Under the pieces are notes generated by a model. It made no database searches and was not told the origin of the DNA. It saw only the letters and a program-made list of their open reading frames with translations. 64,000 nt of DNA from Saccharum officinarum (lineage: Eukaryota; Streptophyta; Magnoliopsida; Poales; Poaceae), in assembly GCA_020631735.1 (NCBI GenBank), contig CM036201.1, positions 73,303,253 to 73,367,252 of the forward strand, given 5' to 3'. Shown piece after piece: positions 31,761 through 42,521 of this stretch (its first letter is position 1; each line of letters starts with the position of its first letter). The position numbers were made by a program, and so were the translations under genes.

Positions 31761-32061
31761 TCTCTGTACTTTTGCTTGCATCCTTCTCTTTTCTAGCTTC
31801 TCATGTTAACCCCAAGTTCCATATAGATATAGTGCTGCTTAGGTAGTGTAGTTGTTTGTTCAAGATTCTGAGATTGTAGCCACCATTTCTGAATCAATGC
31901 GCAACACTATTGATGTGAGTATAAATCATTTTCCGAGAGTATATGTTTGTCCGTTGCAAACTCCTAGATATATGAAGTTGCTGGCAAGCACATTTTAATC
32001 ACTGAAATTTACAATCTAGCACTACACTACTGCTAATACTGTTATTGAACTGGTTAGCGTA

Positions 32062-33243
32062 TCAGTAGTTCCAGAAAACTTGGTTTCTCCTATGCTGCTT
32101 CCTGAGGTAGACGCCGAGCAGCTTGTAGTACGTCCACCGCCGCTTCCTGGCGGTGGCCTCCAGCAACACCTCGGAGCTGGCGTGGAAGCCGCCCTTGCCG
32201 AACGCCTCGAACACGATGGCATCCGTGGCCACGACGGGCTCGGCGTTGCCGTCAAGCCGGTCAAACGCGAACGTCAGGTTCCGCGCGAGGCGGCGCTCGA
32301 GGTAGGCGTCGACGAAGCAGCCGTGCGTGACGAGGTCCGGCGCGACGCCGTCGCGGCGCATGTGGTCGGCGCTGAGGTGGAGGTCCCAGAACATGCACAT
32401 CTTGGAGAAGGCTGCGGCGCGGATGTTGAAGGTGGTGAGGTCCGGCCGGAACCCGGCGGCCACCATCTCCAAGAACGCGCGCTGCAGGGACTTCATCTTG
32501 AAGTTGGCCGCGAAGGAGAGGAGGTACAGGTTCCAGAGCAGGTTGCCGGCGTCGCGCCGTCGGAGGCCGGCGTCGGCCACGAACGCGCCGAGCCTGTAGT
32601 ACTTCTGCTGTGAGATGTACGCGGACGCCACGGCGCGGATGACGCCACGGGTGATGAGCAGCCCGGTCTTCTTGTGCCGGCGGTAGGCCGCCTCCATCTG
32701 CGGGATGGTTCCGGCGGCCGCGTAGGCCCGGACGAAGGCGTCCCCGGTCGCGGCGTCGACGCGGAGGCCAAGGCGGCCCATTTCTAGCACGGCGTCCTCC
32801 ATGCGCGCGAGCTCGCCCGCGGCGCCGAGGCAGGAGACGGCGAGCGGGTAGAGCGCGCGCGCCGCGCCGCGGTCCCGCGCCGAGAGCTCGCGCACGGCGA
32901 GTAGGATCTCGTCGAAGCGGCCGAGGCGCGCGTACGCCTGGAGGAGGCGCGGCGCCGCGGCGGGGAGGCACGGCGCGGCGGAGCTGTGCAGGAGCTGCGC
33001 CCAGAGGGACCGTGCCTCCGCAAAGTCCCCTGCCTCGGCGCGCGCGACCATTAGGGCCGCCGCGTCCATGGCGTCCGGAGCGGCGGCTCTTAGACGGGGC
33101 ACGGCAGCGGGACGCCGAGGCGGAGTCTGCGCGCGCGTCGAGACCTGTCGAGCGGAGGACGGAGCAAGACGATGAGTGGATGAGGGGGAAGGAGAGGGTG
33201 CAGGAGGAAGCGCCCGACATGGTGGGAGTAGCAGCGAGCACAT
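32062..33243 (-). CDS. Pentatricopeptide repeat protein, P-type-like, organelle-targeted (393 aa)
   Basis: Single-exon ORF from the ATG at 33241-33243. The N-terminal ~55 residues are rich in Pro, Ala, Ser and Arg with almost no acidic residues, consistent with a chloroplast or mitochondrial transit peptide. The body is a run of degenerate ~35-residue helix pairs, for example AAALMVARAEAGDFAEARSL, PRLLQAYARLGRFDEILLAV and DAFVRAYAAAGTIPQMEAAY. No E, DYW or SMR extension is visible. It ends in a Lys/Arg-rich LRKQHRRNQVFWNY. It resembles the Arabidopsis At3g42630-type PPR as I recall it. PPR proteins bind organelle RNA in processing, splicing or stability. RNA target not inferable here. Strong GC bias is typical of grass intronless genes. 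Confidence 0.88.
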   Translation of the reverse strand: MCSLLLPPCRALPPAPSPSPSSTHRLAPSSARQVSTRAQTPPRRPAAVPRLRAAAPDAMDAAALMVARAEAGDFAEARSLWAQLLHSSAAPCLPAAAPRLLQAYARLGRFDEILLAVRELSARDRGAARALYPLAVSCLGAAGELARMEDAVLEMGRLGLRVDAATGDAFVRAYAAAGTIPQMEAAYRRHKKTGLLITRGVIRAVASAYISQQKYYRLGAFVADAGLRRRDAGNLLWNLYLLSFAANFKMKSLQRAFLEMVAAGFRPDLTTFNIRAAAFSKMCMFWDLHLSADHMRRDGVAPDLVTHGCFVDAYLERRLARNLTFAFDRLDGNAEPVVATDAIVFEAFGKGGFHASSEVLLEATARKRRWTYYKLLGVYLRKQHRRNQVFWNY

Positions 33244-34453
33244 CTCATCGTCTCCACGGCTCAGTCCTCTGGTGAAGCTGTCAACTCAAACCATGCTTGT
33301 CCACTCGGGTGTCACATGAGAATGAGGCGATGAGGATAAAGATCATAGACGTTTTGACTTTTGAGAGATGTAATAAACAATAATCCAATATATAATCCCA
33401 GTTAAATAGTAAATGTTGTTACTCTTACTTTCATTGAATATACAGATCATTGAATATACTTTCATATTAAACTTATTTAGAGACATAAATGTTACACGTA
33501 TTTTCTATAAATCTAGTTAAAGTTAAATAAATTTGACTAACACGATTCCCGTAACTACTCTAATTTTGAGCCGGAGGGAATAGTTCTTAGGCATATCTGC
33601 CGTCCAGAAAATTCCACAACAAAATAGGATTGCAACTGCTGAACCTTCAGTCACAGGCATATCAAGTCTGAATTTCAGCGTGAAACATCCAGTAATGATT
33701 GACGTCTGACGGAAAACTGGCAGCTCCATGTTCCAGAAAGGCTCACATGGCATCTCTGATTGCAAAACAAATTCCATTCCATCGAATATCTGTTATTTTC
33801 GCTTTTCAAAAAACAAATTTAACAAAATATATATTAAAAAATATTAATATTTATAATACATAATTAATATCATTGAAAAAAAATCTTTGAATATAGTTTT
33901 TTAATAAATTTATTTGGAAATACAAATATTGCATGTATTTTTTAAAAATCGAGTCAACCTTGCAGCACAAAAATAAAAAAAACAACATATATTCTAGGAC
34001 GGAGATAGTACTGTATTCTCAATATGATGACTTTCGAGCATAAGCGAACAAGGCATGCAACCACAAACAGTAAACTACACATGAACCAGAACACCAGTAA
34101 ACCATAACAACAAACTACGGATGACATAAACAGTAAACCTTTCAATGTCCAATCGGACCAGAACACCAGATCATGAACCCAGCGACCAAAGCCGATCCCC
34201 AGGGGAGCATTACATTAATCAATCGCAAGTCACATAGAATACATCTCTTACTCTGTTAAAGTGACTACTCAACAGAATTAGACAAGGAAAATGGTCAATG
34301 GTACAATAAGAAGATAGTGGCACAATCCCGCGGCGAGAAGAGAACAAGAACTCTCACACAAATAGTACATGAACCACAAAATAAAAAACAGGGCGAGGAT
34401 GGCCAGGCTTGCACAAAACAAGCTGAACACTACAAACGCCTTCCTCTTCAACT
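33244..34453. other. Intergenic: PPR gene upstream region and UBP1-like 3' region
   Basis: No ORF of note. AT-rich with fragments resembling Stowaway MITE ends ('gagccggagggaatag' near 33570; 'ctaggacggagatagtact' near 33995). The UBP1-like 3' UTR presumably covers part of 34180-34453. Confidence 0.5.
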
Positions 34454-37400
34454 CTAGTTGTAGTACATAAGCTGCTGGGCTGATGACTGGTTCGGGTAGC
34501 CATCGTAGAGGGCCTGGGAACCAGCAGCAGCAAGAAGACCTGCAGAAACCTGACCCGCGAGACCATGCTGGCCAGCAATCTGCCCGGCTGCAGCCTGGCT
34601 TAAGGCAAGCTGCCTCTGATAAGCAAGAAGTTCTGCTGCCGTGAAACCTTGCGGAACACCTGGCATTGCTACAGCAGGCTGGTATGGAGCAACTGGAGGG
34701 GGTAGGGGCTTGGAAGTTGTCCCAGGTGGAGTTGGTTTGTTACCCCATGAGCACTACAAGAGAACACGGCAGTTAAAACCATTAGAACAATTACATAAAG
34801 GATTACGTAAGCAGGAGGCATTTAATGCTTTGGATCTTACCTTAATTGGTTTCCCACGGACTACCAATCCATTGCCCATCTGAATAGCTAATGCTGCTTC
34901 CCCATGGGTGCTATATCTCACAAATCCAAACCCTTTATCCTGTTGAACACGGATTTCCTCGATTGCCCCGACCCCCAAGGCATAGAAGTGGCGGTGAAGC
35001 TCGTCACGGTTAACCTGGCCAGTTAAGTGAAAGATTTAGGTGCTACAGTTTCTATGGTGTCTAGAGAGCTAGGAAAAAGTAATCAGAAACACATTCACTC
35101 TAATCTCAGTAGGCACTAGTAACAGTGGAAAAGTCTGGAAACTAGAACAAGTTGGGACGATGAAAGTTGTTATGCAGCAATTTGATTGCACCTCATGTCC
35201 GAGGTTGCCAACATATACAGTAGTACAATCAGGATTGTTCTCTGGGTTCTCTTTACTTCCTGCATCCTGGCTTGCATCCATTGCTGCAGAATATAATCAA
35301 GCAAATGGCAAAATCAGCAGTGAGGAAGATCCTTATTGGCTCAAATTTTTATCACTAATTATGTGGCATGTTCTTCATCTCATGCCAATAATTCAATATA
35401 AACATGGTAAGGTTGACAGCCTTAAAAAGAAAACACTGTTGTTTTTCTGGTCATGAAATCATTCAAAAACACTAACCTGAACTGCTGGAGCTACCATTTG
35501 TTAGTACAACTGCGTTATGACTGTCAGTTTCTGGTTTCTCTTCTGAATTGTTCTTTGTTGCCCAGTTGCACCTTATTTGTCTGCTTCCAAGCCATTTTCC
35601 TACAAATTAGTTTCCAAAATTCAGAAGTTGCAGATACATAATATCAGTACACTGCAGTCATGAAAAAAAGTAGTGAATATCGTCATAGGAACTGACAGCA
35701 TGCTTACCAGTCATTTCAGTAATAGCAGTTTCAGCTTCCTGCACCAGCAAAGAGAATAGTACAAGTAAGCAAGTGTAACACTGACGGAAATGCCAGTTCA
35801 TACTCAAACTTCATGTGCATGGTATATGAAATATAAACTAACACATTACAGTTTGAATTTTAACTATGGATAACAGGAGCCAGATAAAAAGTTTAATCAG
35901 GTGCACAACCAATGAAGTCTCACAAGAACATTTTAGAATTTAGACAGTAATGAGAAAATAGCATTATAAAATTATTTCACGCAAAAATGGGGTCCAAATA
36001 TATAAAAAAAAATAGAGATTTGAAGCATGAGAAATTAACATCACATTGTCTTAAACTAGCAGTAATCTGCAAACAATTCGCTAATTTAGACTATAATATT
36101 GCCTTTAACAGAATTCAGGCACTGAGAAATTCACCAGTACCAAACATTTAAATTCAAAAACAATAGGAAAAGAAATGAACTGTGGTATCAAGGCACATGA
36201 ATGAAAATGGTGACAGTTCTGCAAAATTCAAGGAAGCAAAGTCTGATTTGTCCGTGCCTGTTGATTACGGAAGGAGACAAAACCATAACCCCTGGAGCGT
36301 CCAGTTTTGTTGTCCCACATGACTCGAGCATCACTGCACATAAATGATACAAATGAAAATCTAAAAGGCTACAGACAAGCCAAAAATGGTAGAAGCTAAG
36401 AGAGAAGCCATAGTGTCCAAACTCTATCGTTCTAAATTCAATAGCACAAGAAATAGATAGATTTGAGATAGCATATTGCGAAATTTGAATAACAAGTCAG
36501 CATTTGAAAGCATAGGCTGTAGGTCAAGCTCGTCAGAGATGCCATCATTATACAAAGAACTAAGGACTTACGAACAAGAAGGATATGCTGAGAAACAGGC
36601 ATAAAGAGTTGCATCATTCACTTCAGAACTTAAATCACCAACAAAAATATGGAAATGCCCTGGAAATAATTCAATGGGCACTGTTAACCAAACAAGGATT
36701 ATAATATGAAAAGAAAGAGACAACAGGAATATTTTTTTTAAGAATATCTCACCTGACGTATCCTCCCTCTGCGTACTTGCATATGCCCAGTTCACCTTGA
36801 TTGCTTGTCCATATCTGTGTAAGGATTGCGACAATAAAGAACACCAGAATTTAAATCTCTGAAACTTGTGTTGTTCAAAGTAGTATAACAGCAGAACTTA
36901 CATGTGACGCCCGTGAAGGGTCATGATGGCTAGAGCAGCAGATCTTCGATCATAGTAGTCCACAAACCCAAAGGAAGACTGCAGAAAGAGTTAATGCTCA
37001 TCAGATAAATGCAATTGACTCAAAACAGTATATATGCTGTGAAATTATCAGCCTGAGAAAAAGATCATAAGACTTCTAGGCAGTAGCATAAAGCATACTG
37101 GAAAAATTTACCATCAAGTATTCAAGTTACAACTATATATAAAAACCACTTGTGGTACTCGGGGTATCTATGTGCTAACACACCAAGAAAAAAAATATGT
37201 TGGAATATTGTGTTCCTCTAGCGTTTCATAAAACCATCGTTTCATAAAACCATGGGTTCAACACATAAGCACATGTGCCTTCATAAAAGTTGGAGGGCTG
37301 TTTCAATACAATAATTTCTGATGCAACATCACTTGTACTCCAAATCTTAAACATTGACTGCAGAAGTTCACCTTCTCTTTCCGTATGAGCTTGCATCTTT

Positions 37401-39134
37401 CCACAAGGCCAGCACTCTGGAAAACTTCAATCAAAAGGCTCTCCGTGACGTTAGGGTTCACATTTCCAACATACCTATTCAGCAAATCATCATGGCTTAA
37501 AATCATACTTTGGAAAAAGAAGATAACTACATAAAACTTCAAGGTAGGTACCATAAGACTGTATTTAGATTATGCAACTACAATTAGCTACAGATTTTAG
37601 CACCAGCATAAATGTGAAACTGTGCATCACCTAAATTTGGTTTTCGTTACCTTTTAAAACTCCAGACTTTTTATTTTTTAAAAGAACATAGTTGCACAGA
37701 TGAAAAGGGAAAAAGGAAAAGTAAGCTATCAATCACATATGAAAGTGAAAACAGAGAAGAACACCGAAAGCACTCACACACTGCGACAAGTGGAAGGATC
37801 AAACCCAGGTGGAAGGTTGCCATTGGAAATAGGTTCCATCTGCAAAATATAAAATATAGAAGAAAATAAAAAAGAAGATACTTATTGTAAAACAAGCTAA
37901 TGACAAGCAAATCAAACAAAGTACAATTGTGTACTACACTAATTGTGAAACACGCTAATGACAAGCAAATCAAAACAAAGTACAATTGTGTACTAAAATG
38001 TAAAGAGAATATAAACCCAGTTCTTCTAGCCATATTGTATCCCATTGGCCATAGAATCTGTGATTGCATACAATTACTACCAAACATCTCTTCCCAACTA
38101 GAACAATGTTGCTTTGCATTTGCAGCAATGACTTTGTTTTCATTCCTTAGCTTAAGGAACAAAAGTCAGAGTGCAACTAACTATCAAGAATAATATAATG
38201 CAATTAACACACTTTATAAAGCTGGAGACAATAATAGTACAGGATGTATAGACTGCATTATTCCAATAAAATAAAAATACCAACAAATGCACTAAAACCA
38301 CACCTAAAACAATGGTCTGCGGGGCAACCTAAGCAGAATGCTCGAACTCAATGCACACAACATTCGAGATTCACGAACAGATCAGGTCATCAGTTTGTGT
38401 TACCACCCAATCCACAGCCGATACAAATGATAGATGGGAAAATAGGCTGTAGACCGTAGTGGTACGGGGCAAGCAACGACAACAAAGGGGGAACAAAAGG
38501 AAAAAAAAAATAACAACCCTTTAGCTAAAAGCATGAAGGGAGTGAGAACCCAATCCTTCCTATCCATTACGGAGTAGTAGTAACCGTCTTCCGAGCAATC
38601 ACATCCAAACGCCTTCCTTTATTAACGAACTTTCTTCCAAGTCGCAACAACGGTAGAGGCAGTACGCGACCAGAAACATATCACAAACAACAATAACACG
38701 CAATCAGCAGACAAACTTCTGCAGAAACAGCGCTTGCTCCAATTCCACCAAAAAATGAGCTAGAAGAAACCCAATCTATCAAGCTGTAACTTGTGCTGCC
38801 GCTAGTCCGCCACCAAAAAAACAAATGTCTAGTAACCCAGCGAGGCAGCCTAAGAAAAATGCTCAAAGCAACAAAACAATCTCCCACGCTCACAAGCAGA
38901 TCGGCGCGCATTACTGCCGCCCAATGCGCACGCAGACCAGCAGATCGAGAGGAGGCGAGGATCCGGGGGCACGACCTGGGTCATGGCCGCCGCTGCCGCG
39001 GCGGCGAGGACGCCGGACTGGTACTGCTGCTGCTGCTGCTGCAGTGCCTGCTGCATCAGGAGCGCCTGCTGCTGCTGCTGCTGCCGGAGCCTCTGCTGCT
39101 GCTGCTGGTGGTGGCTGCCCCCGGCGCCGTTCAT
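34454..39134 (-). CDS. UBP1: UBP1-type oligouridylate-binding protein with three RRMs (448 aa, 12 coding exons)
   Basis: Exons on the minus strand: 39134-38976, 37839-37778, 37474-37372, 36978-36902, 36814-36753, 36659-36572, 36333-36258, 35738-35708, 35599-35477, 35283-35192, 35014-34841, 34753-34454. They join to 1347 nt without a stop. All introns are GT-AG except the one after 36258, which starts GC. The N-terminus is poly-Gln/Ala (residues 8-50). RRM1: [11 protein letters not shown] ~75 and [10 protein letters not shown] ~109. RRM2: [11 protein letters not shown] ~157 and RGYGFVSF ~198. RRM3: TTVYVGNL ~281 and KGFGFVRY ~318. The tail is Pro/Gln/Ala-rich, ending QQLMYYN. Plant UBP1 proteins (TIA-1-like) bind U-rich RNA in the nucleus, aid splicing and mRNA stability, and assemble in stress granules. 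A broken partial copy lies at 1-661. Confidence 0.93.
38976..39134 (-). repeat. CAG/CTG-rich trinucleotide tract in UBP1-like exon 1
   Basis: Four separate (ctg)n-type runs on the plus strand encode polyglutamine blocks of about 5, 6 and 6 residues and a poly-Ala block of 7. This is a likely length-variable microsatellite within the coding exon. Confidence 0.8.
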
Positions 39135-39362
39135 CTCCTCCTCCGGCGAGGCGAGGACCAGATCGGAACCTCGGGGCGGACCGAGCCCGCGCACGGATCG
39201 ATCCACGGATCGGCGGACTGGGGAGAGCAGATCGATGGATTCGGGGGCGAATTCCTCGTCGGGGATCGAGCAGGGGTGAACGCAGGAAGAGGAGGTGATA
39301 TTTTTTTTCCCTTGTTTTTTTTCCTCCTCTGTTTTTTTCTCCCCGTCGTCGCGCTCCCTGTC

Positions 39363-39880
39363 TACTCTAGTGATGGCAGCGGATAGGGTTCGGGTCGGAT
39401 ACCCACGGGTTTCGGGTCCTGCGGGTTCGGGTTTGAGATGATTTCTCACCCACGGTTTTCGGTTTCGGTTTCGGGTTTGGTATCAGGTTCAGTTTCGGGT
39501 TTGGTTTTTCACCCGTGGATATCCAATGGATATTCGAAATAAATCATTTAGAATTAAAACTCATGTTTTATAATATGCTAATAATAATTTGTTTACTTAG
39601 ATTATTAAATCTATTCAAAATTGACTCATAAAAATATTTATTATTTATTGCCTCTTATTTATACATGTGAATATGTGTATATTTATCCGCGGGTTTCGGA
39701 TATTCATTCGGGTTTCGGGTATCCGTTCGGGTTTCGGGTATCCACGGGTTTGGTTTTGGTGATGGATTTCCACGCGAATCGGTTTTCGGGTCGGGTTCGG
39801 GTTTCGATTTCGGGTTTCGGTTTTAGATGCACGGAGACTCCACCCGATCCGAACCCGACCCGTTGCCATCCTTACCCCTA
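39363..39880. mobile_element. TIR element made of degenerate TCGGGTT repeats, just upstream of the UBP1-like gene
   Basis: The left end tactctagtGATGGCAgCGG and the reverse of the right end taggggtaagGATGGCAaCGG are inverted. Between them are many 'ttcgggtt', 'ggtttcggg' and 'cgggtatcc' units. No ORF with protein features. It begins about 230 bp upstream of the start codon, so it borders or overlaps the promoter. No target duplication could be fixed. Confidence 0.6.
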
Positions 39881-40087
39881 TCGAGATCAGAGAGCGGAGG
39901 GGCAGGACGGGGATTTTGCAACCCGTGACTAGGTGACATGGAGCTTTCCGCGTGCCCGTGGCTCACTGGCAGGTGGGCCCGGGGCCATTCCCACCTGCAA
40001 GCTGCTCTCTCAGGCTCGGGGCCGCTTGGAATTTGGATAAGGATTTTACTAACCGTGTGCCTTTTTTTGCCCAAATACCGTGGTTGT

Positions 40088-40325
40088 GTTTAGTTCCTCC
40101 AAAAATGCACTGTGCAAAAAAAAAATCCCCGTCACATTAAACTTGTGATACATGTATGGAGTACTAAATGTATATGAAATCAAAAACTAATTGTATAGCT
40201 TGATTGTACTTTGCGAGACAAACGTTTTGAACCTAATTAGTCAATGGTTGGACATTATTTACCAAATAAAGACAAAACGTGATACAATATATTTTTCATC
40301 CTTTTCAGGGCAACTAAATACAGCC
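40088..40325. mobile_element. Grass MITE, fourth copy of the 'aattagtcaatggttggac' family
   Basis: Runs from 'tgtttagttcctcc' through 'catgtatggagtactaaatg', 'ttgtactttgcgagacaaac' and 'aattagtcaatggttggac' to 'gggcaactaaatacagccc'. The inverted ends (tttagttcc and caactaaata) are those of the family. Confidence 0.7.
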
Positions 40326-40974
40326 CATGCGTGTTTTGAGACTCTTAGATCAAACTTTTTAAAATTCATCCGTTTCTCTTGTGAACACCATGATTTGTTT
40401 GTCAATGTGTGCATAAGTAGATCTGCAAAATCTTTTTAAAAGATCTAAAATATTTTTTTATGACCCCACTTGTGAACATGTGAAGATTGACGGGTTTTCG
40501 TATGGAATGGTTTTGATTCCCTCGTGAAGTTTTGGTTCACATGTTTTTTTTTTCTCGTACTCCTTATAAAATGTTACGACCGTTCTTTTCGCTACGTCAT
40601 GGTTGATTCTTGCCATTCTATGTGTTTGATAAGGCGTTGATACTATACTTGTTTGACCCTTTTTTTTTGACAACATACTTGTTTGACATTGATTCTTTGT
40701 GTGCACCATACCATAGAAATAGCACAATAGTCGAAACTTACTTGCACCTATAGTTCGCATGTATCTGGTGGAGTAGGAGTATGTGCCGTGGAGCAGGAGT
40801 ATGTGCCATTGGTGATATATTAACTCCAGCTGACCTTATCAAACACTGGGTATGTGTTCAGATGGGTTCGAGAAAAAATTTCAGGTCAAAATCTTCGGTC
40901 CGAGACCGGCTCGACGCACCGACGGTCTAAGTCAGATCAGCCTATTTCTATAGGTTTTTTTTTCACATTTTTTC

Positions 40975-41065
40975 TACTCCCTCTGTCCCTACATGTTTGT
41001 CTCTAGAAAACCGTGTTTTCCTCACAGACACGCTTTTCGGACGACTAACATTAAGAGACGGAGTA
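40975..41065. mobile_element. Short Stowaway-like MITE (~90 bp)
   Basis: TA-flanked ends: TActccctctgtccc at the left and, in reverse, TActccgtctct at the right. Confidence 0.5.
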
Positions 41066-41569
41066 GTACTTTAGATCGAGTTTTTAAGATTGGATTGAGC
41101 CACGGATCAAAAGTCATGCCCGAATTCGATCCACAATATATTAGCGGTAATTCTCCTACACGGCTGTCCGACTTGTTTTTTTTCCCGTCGAACGCTTTTT
41201 TAATTGGATCACGATTCATACAGCCTATTAACGATCAAACGGACTCTACCAAACATGCTCTCTCTCCCACGCCGCTGCTCCTCTCCCTGACGCGACGCGG
41301 TTGCTCGTATTCAATCGTCTAGAAGGCTCCAGTCATCGCAGCGGCCTTATCCACCGTGCCATCAAGCCTGCGTGGACTCCACCGCGCTGCTCCCCCGCCG
41401 CTGTCTCCGGCGCAGGGTCGCTTGCCACGGGCACCCGGTGCTGCCACCTCTGCTTCGGGGGCGCATTGCCACGGGGACCGCACTCGCGCAGCAGCTCAAC
41501 GGAGCCGTACAGCCGCTTGCCCGCTAGCATCTCTCTTCCCCTGAGCTCCGCTCGACGTCCAGCTCCGTG
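41066..41569. other. GC-rich intergenic, part of dispersed repeat copy 2
   Basis: No protein domain in the short ORFs on either strand. The GC-rich segment 41330-41570 corresponds in position to 13600-13930 of repeat copy 1. Confidence 0.4.
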
Positions 41570-41890
41570 TCGACGGGCCTCTATTTCGTCCAAGCAACAA
41601 GTAGATATTGTGTTTAAAAGCATATGTTGTAAGTGCTTGTTTCAAGTGTTTCTAATGTTTTAGAGATATGTTGCAAGCGTTTTATATAGATATTTGCATA
41701 TGTTGTAATGGTTGTACATGTATGTTGCAAGGTTCTGTTCCTAAGGTTTCATCTATTTTTTTACGTATGTTGTAAGTGTTTTATCTGGATGTTGTGCATG
41801 TTTGTAATATTTTTCAAATGTTTCATCTTTCTTTTTGTATGTTGTAAGGGTTGCATCTGAATGTTTTAAAAGTAGATCGGGTGTTGCACA
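41570..41890. repeat. Dispersed repeat copy 2, 'atgttgcaagcgtttta' units
   Basis: Shares with 13930-14360 the junction 'gcctctatttcgtccaagca', the loosely repeated atgttgtaagtgttt units and the end 'aaaagtagatcgggtgttgc'. Followed by GC-rich sequence to about 42090. Superfamily not assigned. Confidence 0.6.
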
Positions 41891-42103
41891 TGGTATGCGT
41901 GTGGGAAGGAAAGGGGGCATGAGCAGTCCCGCACGAGCGCGCGAGCGATGTTCGGCGGCGCACCCCCCCGCGCGCGCATGGCCGCGAGACACAGGCACGG
42001 GCAAGCAATGCCCGGCCGGCGTCAATGCGTGGACGCAGGAAAACGGACCGGAGCTACGGCCGTCCGTCCGACGTCGGAGCGCTAGCCGTGCCAATATATT
42101 ATA

Positions 42104-42205
42104 GCCTGTTCGTTTCGCTGGTTTATTGTGGCTGAAAGTATTGTTCGCTGGTTTATTATGAGAGAAAAACACTGCTGGATGGCTGCTGATTTGGCTGAAT
42201 AACTC
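42104..42205. mobile_element. MITE-like fragment 'ctgttcgtttcgctggttta'
   Basis: Shares 'ttatgagagaaaaacactgctg' and the overall layout with 26900-27035. Noncoding. Sequence from 42206 to 42521 shows nothing recognisable. Confidence 0.45.
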
Positions 42206-42521
42206 AAAAGAACATGATGTTAGTAGGTGAGGTCAGGATTTTTTTCCAAGTGGGTCAAATCAGGTGATCTATAATCAGGTCTACTCCAATCCAGCTATAA
42301 CGTTTTAACACTTCCCCAGGCCATTCAACGTATCAGCAGCTACCAAACTCCACCAGCTCGCAACGTTACCAGAGAGGGCGCATGTCATGTTCACTACTTG
42401 ACATGGGCAGATCACCCACCACACGTCTCCCACACACAGCAAAATGTAGCAATAGTTCTCGGTACACCCACCGTGGGGAGAGAGAAGTAGCAGGATGGTT
42501 CGATTTTAACACCGGAGCTAG

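Noticed and set aside
32261..33241. 326-codon minus-strand ORF overlapping the PPR gene
   Set aside because: Arg/Pro-rich shadow of the GC-rich PPR coding frame. The PPR frame has the helix-repeat pattern.
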